A DNA stretch of 19,277 nucleotides from Acanthamoeba castellanii str. Neff (lineage: Eukaryota > Discosea > Longamoebia > Acanthamoebidae): assembly GCF_000313135.1 (NCBI RefSeq), contig NW_004457586.1:463994-483270 (forward strand). Reading direction: 5' to 3'. Within the stretch, counting starts at the first letter, position 1. Every line of letters starts with the position of its first letter. Under the pieces are notes generated by a model that was not told the DNA's origin, searched no databases, and saw only the letters and a list, made by a program, of their open reading frames with translations. Positions 1-8,470 of the stretch are shown piece after piece. The position numbers and the translations under genes are program-made.

Positions 1-1
1 C

Positions 2-1385
2 GCCGGCGCTATCGCATTCTGGGTCTCCTCCCCGGCGGGGGCGGGCGGCGCTGCGTCGGCGAGCGGCGGCGGAGCGGAGGAAGGCGGCGAGGGCGAACTG
101 GACCCCGATGCCGACGCGCTCGGCGATGACTTTGACTCGGATTCGGACGACTCCGCAGAGGAATCGATTCACACCAGTGCGTTCCGTTCCGCACCGCACG
201 CACGATCACACGCGTAGATCGGAAGGTGAGCTGATATGTGGTGAATGGGTGGGGTGCAGGCGAGGAGCGGAAGCGGAGTCACACGCTGGCCGCCGGGGCG
301 AAGGGCCTGCTCAAGACGCCGCGGTTCTTCCACAAGGACACACGCGACAAACGCGCTCTCCCTCGTACCCATCACACACACACTCTCTCTCCCTCCCGAG
401 CGCCCCCCACTGCAGGCCCGCCAACAGCCCACTGACTTCTTCTTTCCTTTTCGGTGACAGAGGGCGAGAGCGATCTGGGCTTCTCGTTCAGGCCTTCTCT
501 GGACGAGGGACGCCATCGGCGCACCAACAGCACCGACATCTCCTTCAGTACGAGCACACTTACCACCGCACACGCACACACACCGCGACACGCACGCATC
601 GTACACCCTCACCTTTCTTGTGTCCACACACACACAACACACAACACACGCCGCAGTGGAGCCGGGGTCGGAGGAAGTGCACCTGCAGACGGTGCACTTG
701 CGGTACAAGGAGATGGAGGACCTCCAGCTGGGCGGCAAGGAGCGCCGGGAGCGAAACAAACGCCTCTCGGTCCACGTCGACCAAGTCCTCGCGCACCGGT
801 ACGCACCCAGCCTTCCATCACCACACGCACGTGTGCCCGCTGTGCCTGGTTTTAGCTCCGACTCACCTCAATGACTGCCATTTTTTTAACTCCGACGAAC
901 AGGCCGAGCTATGACAGTCTGGTGCACCGGGGCATCCTGAAGGAGTGGAGCGAGCCCTCGGCCAAAAGCCTGCAGGACTTCCCCGCCCACCTGTACGCCC
1001 GGCTCGCCCCAAAGCCGACTGCGCGGCCCACCGCTAACACCTCGTGTGTTCCGATTGGTGGGCGGGACAAGGCCGCCGCTGGTGTGGTCAGCGGCCAACA
1101 ACACGGCGGGCAAGATCGACGGCTGGAACGTGGAGCGGGGCACGACGCAGGACCTGGTCTTTGGCGCCCACTCGGCGCTGGAGGACGAGGGCTACGTCCC
1201 CTTCTACGAGACCCACTTCCACAAATCCGGTACGCACCGCTTCGGTCACCTCACTTCCGTCCCCCTCTTGCTGACCAACCTGGCGCCATCCATGTGGCAG
1301 AATACACCACGTGGTGGGGCGTCGACGGTGAATTCGGCCCCATCATCATTTGTATTCACAAACAGGTGCGCTGGGCCTTCTCTTA

Positions 1386-1462
<77 letters not shown>

Positions 1463-1811
1463 CGGTCGACAATGCCAAAGTCTCAAGAATGTGTGTTGTG
1501 TGGTGGCGCGTGTGCACACAGCCTGTGACGGCGGGCGAAGCGGAGGGCGAGGCGCAGAACTGCAGCACCGCCGATCCCTCGCTCTTCACCACCTCGGACT
1601 CGGGCGTGCCTACCACCAGCTCCTCCAGCCACTCTGGACCCAGCGGCATCCTGCGACGACTGGGCGAGAAGGCGACGGGAGGCAAACCGGCCGGTGGCCT
1701 CCTTTCGCTCTACCGCGTGCTCATCCAAAGCAAGAAGGTCTCGTGTCGCCGTGCGTGCTGTGTGTGCGTGCGTGCGGTGTGTGTCGTGTGTGTGTGTGTG
1801 TTGTGTTGTGT

Positions 1812-1874
<63 letters not shown>

Positions 1875-3232
1875 CTGACGACGGCGGGTGCAGGGAGGGA
1901 AGCAGCTGTTCATCCGAAGCACGGAGAAGAGCGCGGAGAAGCTCAAGGCCCTGAAGACGGCCCTCGGGTCGCAGGGCTACCTGACCGGCGAGGTGGCGTC
2001 GTTCAACGACGTCAAGTTCAAGAAGCTCAAGGACCTCGACATACGCGAAGACCTCCTCTACCTCGAGAAGAAGTTCTTCTCCACCGACTACAAGTTCGGC
2101 GTGCTCTACGTCAAGAACGGCCAGAACGAAAACCAAATGTTCTCCAATCGTACGCACACACTCCACCGCACACGCACACGCACACGCGCACCACCGCACA
2201 CGCCAACAATGGTTGGCTGATGGGGGTGCGTCGTGCAGTGGCTACTGACGCGTCGCCCGAGTTCGATAAGTTCCTGGCTCTCATGGGCGAGAAGATCACC
2301 CTCAAGGGCTTCAAGGGCTACACCGGCGGCCTTGACATCAAAGGTGCGCGATCACACTGCGTGTCGTGTCGCAGAGGGTGGGCCAGCGCTGACCCGCTGC
2401 TTTCCCCTGCTGGTGGCATGGCGACACGCAGCGGACACCACGGGCGTCGAGTCGGTGTACACTGAGTTCAGGAACCAACGAATCATGTACCACGTGTCGA
2501 CACTCCTGCCATTCTATCCACGCGACGAGCAGCAGGTGCGTCTGCTTCGGCTCGTCTATCTCTCCCCCCCTTTGCGGCTTCGCTTTTAACACGATCGTCG
2601 CTTCTCTCTTTTCTCGCGCGCGCAGGTCGAGCGCAAGCGACACCTGGGCAACGACATCGTGGTGATCGTCTTCGTGGAGCCCGGCGCCCAGTTCGACCCC
2701 ACGCCAATGAAGACCCAGTTCAATCGTACAATCACCCCCAATTTTAACTCCTACCCGTGCCGTGCTTGGCTAACTCCTATTGTGTTGGATCGGCGCTCAG
2801 ACATCTATTGCGTGGTCTGTGCGGAGAAGCCGGTGGCTGCGGCGGCGGGCGATGAGGCGAAGGCCGAAGAAGGCGCCACGCGCGTGCGGATCGAGTTTGC
2901 GGTGAAGCAGGGCGTGCGGCCATTCGGCCCTCCGCTGCCGGACCCGAGCGAGACCCACTTCCAACTGGACACCAACCTCCGCGAGTTCCTCCTCTCCAAA
3001 CGTACGCGTGTCGTGTGTCTGTGTCATGTGTCGTGTGTCGTGTGTCGTGTGTCGTCTTGTGCGGCTGATGTTGCGGGCGCTCTTCTCACCACCCTTCCTA
3101 CGCCCGGTGCATTCTATAGTGGTGAACAGCGAGCGAGCAGCGCTCAAGGCGCCCGCGTTTGCGTCAAAGATGGAGAAGACCCGCAAGATATTCATCGAGC
3201 AGCTCATCGACACCAAGATCCACAAGAAATAA
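2..3232 (+). CDS. RapGAP (Rap/Ran-GAP domain) GTPase-activating protein, 5'-partial, 12 exons
   Basis: Stimulates GTP hydrolysis by a Rap-type small GTPase; the role follows from the family. Proposed exons: <2-176, 461-547, 657-798, 903-992, 1072-1229, about 1541-1737, 1894-2149, 2239-2343, 2432-2535, 2626-2725, 2801-3001, 3120-3232. All junctions keep frame (1728 nt, 575 residues plus TAA). The RapGAP core spans about 1894-3001. It includes GEKITLKGFKGYTGGLD (2289-2339), TGVESVYTEFRNQRIMYHVS (2440-2499) and RKRHLGNDIVVIVF (2632-2673). The Asn of that GND (2650-2652) matches the catalytic 'asparagine thumb' of Rap1GAP and tuberin. The visible N-terminal part is Gly/Ala- and Asp/Glu-rich, followed by a basic helical stretch and an RPEL-like motif. 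The first exon runs off the window, so the start is missing. The acceptor of exon 6 is the least certain; 1481 is a possible alternative. Most donors are GTACGC or GTGCGC. The gene is convergent with the next one. Confidence 0.9.
902..942 (+). other. RPEL-like motif in the RapGAP protein
   Basis: After splicing 798 to 903, the protein reads RPSYDSLVHRGILKEW. This fits the RPEL pattern (R-P-x3-E/D-x-L-V-x-R-x-I-L). RPEL repeats in MRTF and Phactr proteins bind G-actin. Only one copy is visible, and the Arg codon is split by the intron. Actin binding is inference from the motif alone. Confidence 0.4.
1387..1464 (+). repeat. (CGCA)n tetranucleotide microsatellite in a RapGAP intron
   Basis: About 19 uninterrupted copies of a CGCA/CACG tetranucleotide fill the middle of the intron at 1230 to about 1540. 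This makes the intron one of the longest in the window (about 311 nt). An alternating purine-pyrimidine run of this kind can adopt Z-DNA. Confidence 0.95.
1788..1871 (+). repeat. (GT)n microsatellite in a RapGAP intron
   Basis: The tract is GT-rich and is pure GT from about 1813 to 1871 (about 29 units). It lies in the 156-nt intron 1738-1893, between donor AAG|GTCTCG and acceptor GTGCAG|GGAGGG. It is noncoding. Confidence 0.95.
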
Positions 3233-3416
3233 TAGCCCACCACGTCAGCCGGCCGCCACATGTCAAAGTACTCTCTATTGTCGCTGAGAGCTCATTCCTC
3301 GAGCAACCATCCACACCACAGCCCCTTGTACAAACACATTCACAAAAACACACCATGTCTCGCGCCAGAACGTATCGGGGCTGGGGCTGCGCAACGTCTC
3401 TCTCCACGCGTAGTGG
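3233..3416. other. Intergenic region between convergent RapGAP and secreted-protein genes
   Basis: These 184 bases lie between the TAA of the RapGAP (3230-3232) and the TGA of the minus-strand gene (3417-3419). They must hold both 3' untranslated regions. I see no AATAAA on either strand and no gene. Confidence 0.7.
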
Positions 3417-3951
3417 TCAGCCCAGTGGGGAAACCTGACGTAAAAGGGCCGCGGTGGTGAGTGAGCCCCGAAACGCTTGACAGACTGCGTGTTGGGGCGG
3501 GGGCTCGCGTACGGTGCAGCACAGGAACATGCCCTGGTACAGGTAGCAGTTGGAGCTGTCCGCCGACTTGCCGAAACCGTTCCCGCTTCCGCCTCCGCCG
3601 CAAGCCACGTCCTTGTTGTCGTCGCCCGTGCTCATTAGAGGGGTCCGGGCGCATACAACATAGTGGCACTATGAAGAAAAAGAGTTGTGATGAGGGGAAG
3701 AAGGGTACCGGGCCACAGCCTTGCTGCTGGCAGGAGAAGGGGAGGGTGTCGATGAGCAGGGCGTTGTGTTGGGTGGTGGCGTTGTCACCGTCTCCTCCGT
3801 AGGGGGCGGCGTCGGTGGTGCGACCGAGCACGCTGTCGTCGGAAGTGATAGTGACCGAGTGGGGCAGGCGGGCGCCGTGGACCGCAGTGGCCAAAACAGA
3901 GCAAGCCAAGAGGCACGCCAGTACAAGCCTCAACATCATTGTCGGGGCCAT
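3417..3951 (-). CDS. Small secreted Cys-containing protein, family unknown, 2 exons
   Basis: The model is complement(3417-3668, 3709-3951), 164 residues. The ATG at 3951 begins a clear signal peptide (MAPTMMLRLVLACLLACSVL, then ATAVHG before ARLPHS), so the product should enter the secretory pathway. The mature part has one N-glycosylation sequon (NAT), about ten Cys residues including a CC pair, and a Gly-rich run (CGGGGSGNGFGK). I do not recognise a family. The second exon is joined by a short 40-nt intron (donor GTACCC at 3708, acceptor TTCATAG at 3669), which keeps the frame that is rich in Cys and ends at TGA. The unspliced alternative reads into an Arg-rich frame and looks wrong. The 40-nt intron is shorter than its neighbours, so the 3' part is less certain than the signal-peptide exon. 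It lies 94 bases downstream of the phospholipase stop. Confidence 0.55.
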
Positions 3952-4017
3952 CTTCTTCCTTCGGAGGAGTTGAGATAAATGAGATAAAGTCTTTAAAGGG
4001 GCCAACCAATAAAAAGT

Positions 4018-4027
4018 GAATATATTT
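4018..4027 (-). promoter_or_regulatory. Possible TATA element of the small secreted protein gene
   Basis: The minus strand reads AAATATATTC about 70 bases before the ATG at 3951, followed by a reverse CCAAT-like ATTGG and TTTAAAG. The gap between the stop of the upstream gene (4046) and this ATG is only 94 bases, so the promoter must be here or inside the upstream gene. This is inferred from composition only. Confidence 0.35.
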
Positions 4028-4045
4028 TTTTCCATAGAGTAAAGC

Positions 4046-6053
4046 TCAGGCGCTGGTAGGGAGGACGGAGCCCTTGGCCGGGCACTTGATAGGCTCGCCC
4101 GGCGACCACCTGCACGACAAGGAGGACGACCAGAGATCAGAGATCAAGATGCATAGATCAGAGAGGCGTCGCCTCGGGCTTTGCTTGCGTACGTGTGCTG
4201 CTTGGCCTGGGCGGGGCTGATGAGGTTGTTCCACAGGGCCACGCCCGCGGCCTGGTGCGACTTCTCTGTTTGTGTATGTCGTGAACCAAAGACAGTGAGT
4301 ATGTGGAGAGGATAGCATATAAACAACAGCAGCAGCAACAACATGTACAACAAGAATCGGGAGCAGATAGAGCACCGGAGAAGTGGAAGCAGTCGGGGGC
4401 GAAGTAGGAGTCGTCGGGCTGGCCGTCGGGCTTGGTCGGGATCACGGTGTCCTTGAGGAAGGGCTGCAGCACCAGCGCAAAGTCGCCGCGGGTCTGGTAC
4501 TTGGGCAGGCCCACGATCCGCTCGATCTCCCGGAAGTAGCCCTCGTGCGCCTGGGCGAGAGCCTTCAGCGCGTCGGGACCCGCCACCGCACAGGGGCACA
4601 GATACGAATGCCAGAACCCGCACTGCCCATCTGACACGCCGCACGCACACGCCGCGCACGCCGCACACATCGCACACGGTGAGTGTTGTTCGGGCGTGCA
4701 CATGGGCCAGGGTGGATGGTTCGCACAGCTGGAGAAGGTGCTGAGAATGCTGACGTCGATGGGCGACAGGAGGTTGACGAAGAGGCGAGGCACCTGGGCG
4801 TAGAGGAGGTCGATGCTCTCCTCCAGCAGGCGGCCGAAGGTCTCCGGCCCGTTCTCCACCGGGTCCACGCAGAAGTCGCACAGATTGTTGTGGCCAATCA
4901 GGATCGACACCATCTGATCAAACGTCGGCAGTTGGTCAGTTTGTTAAAAGCAATCATACTGGATAAATAATGTGTAGTACGTTACCTTCCAGTCGGTGTG
5001 GTAGTGGATGAGGCCCAGGTTGGACCTCAGCCGCTTCGTGAAGTTCTTCACCTGACCGGGAAGGTCTGTTTCGTGTGTACGTGTGTGTGTGCGTGTGCGT
5101 GCGGTGAGGTGTGTGCGGCGGTGTTGTGTTTGGTGACGAACACTTAAAAGTGCCGTGTGTGGTGGTGCGTGCCCTGGATGACGGCTCCGGTGACGGCGAG
5201 GTTGAGTTGGCGCCGGCGCTCTCGATGTCGCCCTCGCCGGTGGAGAGGCCCTTGATGCGCGGGTTGTACTCGCGCAAGATCGAGCCCAGGGTCGTCAGCT
5301 TGCCCTCGGCCGGCTTGTCACCACCGACTGTCAGCGCCCGGCAAACACAACACGTCAAAAAAAGAACGAAGTCGGTCAGACAACGAAGCAAAAAGAACGA
5401 AAGCGATGAGGTGGCGCACTGGCGTAGGAGACACCGCGGAAGTCAGTGAACAGGTTGTAAACCGTGGCGGCCTTGGCGCCGAAGCCGGCCGTGAGGCTGC
5501 GCAGCCACACACGACAGCAGCAGTGAGAAACGCGAGGGTGGACAGGAATGGGTGAAGAGGGCCTTCTGTAGCGTGCCTGTCGCCGAGCGCGCCGAGGACT
5601 TCGATGTCGGCCGGGCGCAGGTTCTTGGCCTTGTCTGGCGGCAGAAAGCTCGGCCAGTACACCTTGCAGTCGAAGTTCACGTCCAGTTCCTCCACTGCTG
5701 GCTTTCAAAGTTAAATATATAACAACATACTAATACTCTCGTTGACAACATTGACGTTGCGAGATGGCACCACGAAGTATTACTATGAGAAATAAATCAA
5801 ATAAATGACAAAAGGTTGGGGTACCCGAGTCGGTGCTCTGAAGATCGATGAAGGCCTGCTTCTCGGCGATGGCGAGGATGGCCTGGGCGAAGGCTTCGGC
5901 CTTTTCGGGAGCCATGCGCGGGTAGAACTGCCGCACCTTGGCCCGCAGGAACTCGAGCTCCTGCTCGGGCGTGTTCGTGCCGCACACGAACGTCGTCGCC
6001 ATCAGTGACATCACCAGCACCACCCACACAACAAGCCCACTCGAACGCTGCAT
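4046..6053 (-). CDS. Secreted phospholipase B-like GDSL lipase, with an apparent one-base frameshift
   Basis: Family members hydrolyse acyl esters of phospholipids outside the cell. Proposed exons (complement): 5825-6053, 5577-5694 (or 5697), 5420-5496, 5173-5327, 4986-5065, 4700-4913, 4376-4630, 4193-4265, 4046-4109; about 421 residues. The N-terminus is a signal peptide (MQRSSGLVVWVVLVMSLMAT, then FVCG). Landmarks match the animal phospholipase B1 family. There is a GDSLTAG nucleophile block with its Ser codon split 5578-5577/5496, then IGGDKPAEGKLTTLGSILRE. IGHNNLCDFC gives the block III Asn (4889-4887). C-x7-CPC and DFALVLQPFLKDTVIP follow. DCFHFS carries the catalytic Asp (4394-4392) and His (4385-4383), then ALWNNL and a final EPIKCP. 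Near 5201-5210 the frame changes inside the block after GDIESAGAN, and the exon total is one base short of a multiple of three. Three introns appear to be GC-AG. ATG 6053 is preferred because the signal peptide starts there. Confidence 0.88.
4631..4699 (-). other. GC-AG intron, 69 nt, in-frame (phospholipase gene)
   Basis: On the minus strand the proposed donor is ATGT|GCACGC (4699) and the acceptor GTGTCAG|AT (4631). Splicing joins HPPWPM to YGQCGFWHSYLCPC, giving a C-x7-C-x-C spacing close to the family's C-x8-C-x-C. The intron length is a multiple of three without a stop, so the unspliced message is also open and would add a Cys/Ala-rich insertion. Confidence 0.55.
5066..5172 (-). other. 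GC-AG intron, 107 nt (phospholipase gene)
   Basis: The donor CAGG|GCACGC (5172) and acceptor AAACAG|AC (5066) join ...AVIQ to DLPGQVKNFTKRL, the conserved DLPxQ block of the family. No GT donor keeps this block. The intron contains a CA/GT-rich stretch at about 5083-5120. Confidence 0.75.
5201..5210 (-). other. Apparent one-base deletion in the phospholipase coding sequence
   Basis: The minus strand reads GCGCCAACTCAACCTCGCC. Upstream codons give GDIESAGAN in one frame; the downstream codons giving NLAVTGAVIQ, then DLPGQ, are in another. One missing base explains the switch and also explains why the exon total is 1265 rather than 1266 nt. Whether it is a real mutation or a sequencing error cannot be told from one read-out. 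Confidence 0.7.
5497..5576 (-). other. GC-AG intron splitting the catalytic serine codon (phospholipase gene)
   Basis: The donor GGCGACAG|GCACGC (5576) and acceptor CTGCGCAG|C (5497) join AG to C, making the Ser of the GDSLTAG motif. No GT donor rebuilds the motif, so this is the best supported of the four GC-AG introns. Confidence 0.85.
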
Positions 6054-6111
6054 CTTCGTCGCGAACTGTCTTGGGGGTGTGCGCAGCCGTAAAGGCCGGT
6101 TGCTCACACAA

Positions 6112-6117
6112 TTACAT
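6112..6117 (-). promoter_or_regulatory. Possible start-stop upstream ORF in the phospholipase leader
   Basis: An ATG immediately followed by TAA lies 58 bases before the proposed start at 6053. If the transcript begins upstream of it, this minimal ORF could hold back initiation. The transcription start is unknown. Confidence 0.25.
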
Positions 6118-6216
6118 CTCGCCCGACCGCAGTGATTGGTCCTACCAAACGACGTTTCGTAAATGGCCGAAGTGGTTAAAAAAATAGTAAAATAAAGAGT
6201 GGGGAGTGGTACAAGT

Positions 6217-7741
6217 TTAGAAGCCATCAGTCTCCCAGAACAGGAGGTAGGAGGAGCTGCGTGGGGGCTGCTGGGCCTTTGAGAAGGGAGTGGCGGTGGG
6301 TTGCTGGCGCAGGCTCTGCTCCAGACGAACCTCTGAGCCCGCGGTGGTAGGGTGATCGAGCACGCGTGTCATGGTGCCCTCGTCCACGACGCTCTCCTCG
6401 CGCTGGGCATCGGGCACCACCAGCGCATCACCACCGAGCGCGAAGTAGTTCTCGATCGCCGCCGGATAGACCAGACGCACCCGCCTGCTGCCGTCATCAT
6501 CAGTACCACCACTAAAGCCACCGTTGTTGTCACTGTCGTTGATGAAGTGGCGCAGGAGCTCGCCCACGAGCGAGCCCAGCAGGGCCTGGCCCCCATCATC
6601 GGCCATGACCTCGTCGATGACGCCGAACTCCCGCACGCGCACGGTGATAGCCCCGCGGCGGCCTGCCTCGCGTTGATCATCGGCCGTCGTCGCAGCCTCA
6701 GGATCGTACTTGACGAAGGCGACGGCGTAGCCTCCGGCCTGGCCGGTGGCGGGATCGAGGGCGATCGCTGAGAAGGTCGCCTCGCGGGTGAACTCGTAGG
6801 CGATCCACTTGTCCCAGTAGGCCGCGTCGTCGCGCACAAAAGTCCCGTTGAAGTGCCGCGCATAGGCCTCATGCACCTCCACCACGCTCTGCATGTGGTC
6901 GGCGATATTGTTGTAATGATACTTTCCTGTATGCTGCAACGTTAGGGCATGTGTCGTGTGTGTGTGTGTGGTGCAGTTCTCTCACGACATAGCACGACAC
7001 ACGACACACAGGGGTTCAGGGAGGAGAAGATCGACACCTTGGGGCGGTGTGGTGAAGGAGGTCAGAGGGGCGGAGATGACGCTGTAGCGCATGGGGATGG
7101 GGTGCCACCCTAGGCTCTTGTACAGCGGAGCGGCGGATCGGGTGTGCAGCATACCGAACGCCATCCCCTGCTCCTTCATCCACTTCTCCGCGTCCTGTCC
7201 AAGCCAGCCAGGAGAGCTCCAATGCGAGGGTCAGCACACGCACACGCCACCGCACACGCACACGCACGTGTGGACGACGCACCTGAAGCAGTTGGGAGGC
7301 CAGGCCCCGCTTGCGGTAATCCGCCTTGGTGCTCACCTCGCCTGATCAGGTACATGCACGACTTGAGCGAGGTGAGCATGTCGGGGGGGGGGGAAGAGGT
7401 GAGGTCAGCGAACCGATGCCACCACAAGGCACGTGGCGGCCATCGATCAGGGCGCGTCGCACGAACACGCGCACGGTGCTTGCAATCCTGTCGTCCCGCT
7501 CATGGTCCACCGCCACCCGAATACCCTCCAAACTCAGCCACGGGTCTGCGCTGGGCACTGACTGGGTGAGTGGCTGGTTCGGGTGGAAAGTAAAGAAGCA
7601 AATAAATAATAAATAATATATAAAAATAGTACCGTTGTGGAAGTGCCGCTCGAAGTAGGCGCGGGGCGTGTGCACAAAGACCTCGTCCACGTGGTCGAAC
7701 CACCGCTCCTTCTCCGTTGCCTGCAGCCCCCTGCACTCCAT
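6217..7741 (-). CDS. GNAT-family N-acetyltransferase with C-terminal extension, 5 exons
   Basis: Predicted to move an acetyl group from acetyl-CoA to an amine; the substrate is unknown. Exons (complement): 7633-7741, 7546 or 7414-7545, 7283-7341, about 7006-7194, 6217-6933; about 401 residues. The GNAT core is visible. Residues about 62-80 hold a beta strand with ACGGIG-like sequence (HVPCGGIG). Motif A follows, EVSTKADYRKRGLASQLLQ, with the acetyl-CoA pyrophosphate loop R90-KRGLA95. Then come an alpha helix, MAFGMLHTRSAAPLYKSLGW (motif B, with the usual LYxxxGW ending) and PMRYSVI. About 240 residues follow with no clear second domain, including GVIDEVMADDGGQALLGSLV. This arrangement recalls Eis-like acetyltransferases, which have extra domains after the GNAT core. 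ATG 7741 follows an A-rich leader. The junction between exons 4 and 5 is uncertain (donor at 7005 or slightly earlier). The TAA stop is at 6217-6219. Confidence 0.8.
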
Positions 7742-7864
7742 CTTTTTTCCCACTTTTTTTGCTTTTCTTGTTCTTTTTTCTCTTTTGGTCGCACAACGTG
7801 ACACGCGACACACAGCACACACGACACAAGGAGGCGGACCAAGAAGATGAGGGTCCCGTGTGGG

Positions 7865-7870
7865 TTTATT
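7865..7870 (-). terminator. AATAAA polyadenylation signal of the multidomain kinase gene
   Basis: The minus strand reads AATAAA 36 bases after the TGA at 7907-7909. It lies in the 165-base gap before the acetyltransferase start, where a 3' end is expected. Confidence 0.55.
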
Positions 7871-7906
7871 ATGTGCACAAAAAAGGAGCGGAGCGAGGGT
7901 CCCGGC

Positions 7907-8470
7907 TCAGTCGGGGCCGGCGGTCCACTCCCGCAGGATGCGCAGGAGGTGTTCCCGCTTGATGGGCTTCGACAGGAACGAGTCCATCCCCACCCCCAGA
8001 CACACCGCCCGGTCCTGCTCCGACACGCTCGCCGTAATGCCTGCGTTGCGTTCCCACCAGACGGCAGCTGTGGTTAGGGGCGCCAGAAGCGAATAGAGAA
8101 TGGGTGATGATGGGTGGTGATGGTGGTGGGTGGTACTACTCACCGATGATGGGGGTGCGCGATGTGGTGCCTGCCTCCATGGTACGAATGCGGCGGGTGG
8201 TCTCCAGCCCGTCCAGCACGGGCATTTGCAGGTCCTGTAACAGAGGGAGGGAGGAAAGATGAGCCAATTATCATCACCCCTTACCGGGAGAGTGCGTGGA
8301 GTGGTGTGTGTACCATGAGGATGGCGTCGAAGCGGTGCTTGAGGATGGCCTGGAGGGCGAATTCGCCGTTTTCGGCGGTCTGGTACTGGTAGCCGGCCTT
8401 GTAGAGGATCTGCGAGAGCAGCTTCCGGTTCATGGCGTTGTCCTCCACCACCAACACCAGCGGCGCCTCG
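7907..8470 (-). other. Canonical C-terminal receiver domain of the hybrid kinase
   Basis: The acidic pair is in LVLVVEDN (Glu2291, Asp2292). The phospho-acceptor Asp2335 is in DLQMPVLDG and is the first codon of exon 27 (8234-8232). Thr2367 is in PIIGITASV, and Lys2389 is in FLSKPI (7969-7967). All key residues are present, so it should accept phosphate from His1643. Confidence 0.95.

Noticed and set aside
1387..1464. Possible CRISPR or telomere-like array
   Set aside because: It is a pure tetranucleotide microsatellite with no spacers and sits inside an intron.
1350..2465. Single 371-codon frame across the RapGAP introns
   Set aside because: It translates the CGCA and GT microsatellites; only its short part at 2239-2343 is a real exon.
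4623..4677. GT-AG alternative for the phospholipase intron (GTGTGC donor at 4677)
   Set aside because: Its length (55 nt, or 47 nt with the other acceptor) breaks the frame; the GCACGC donor at 4699 keeps it.
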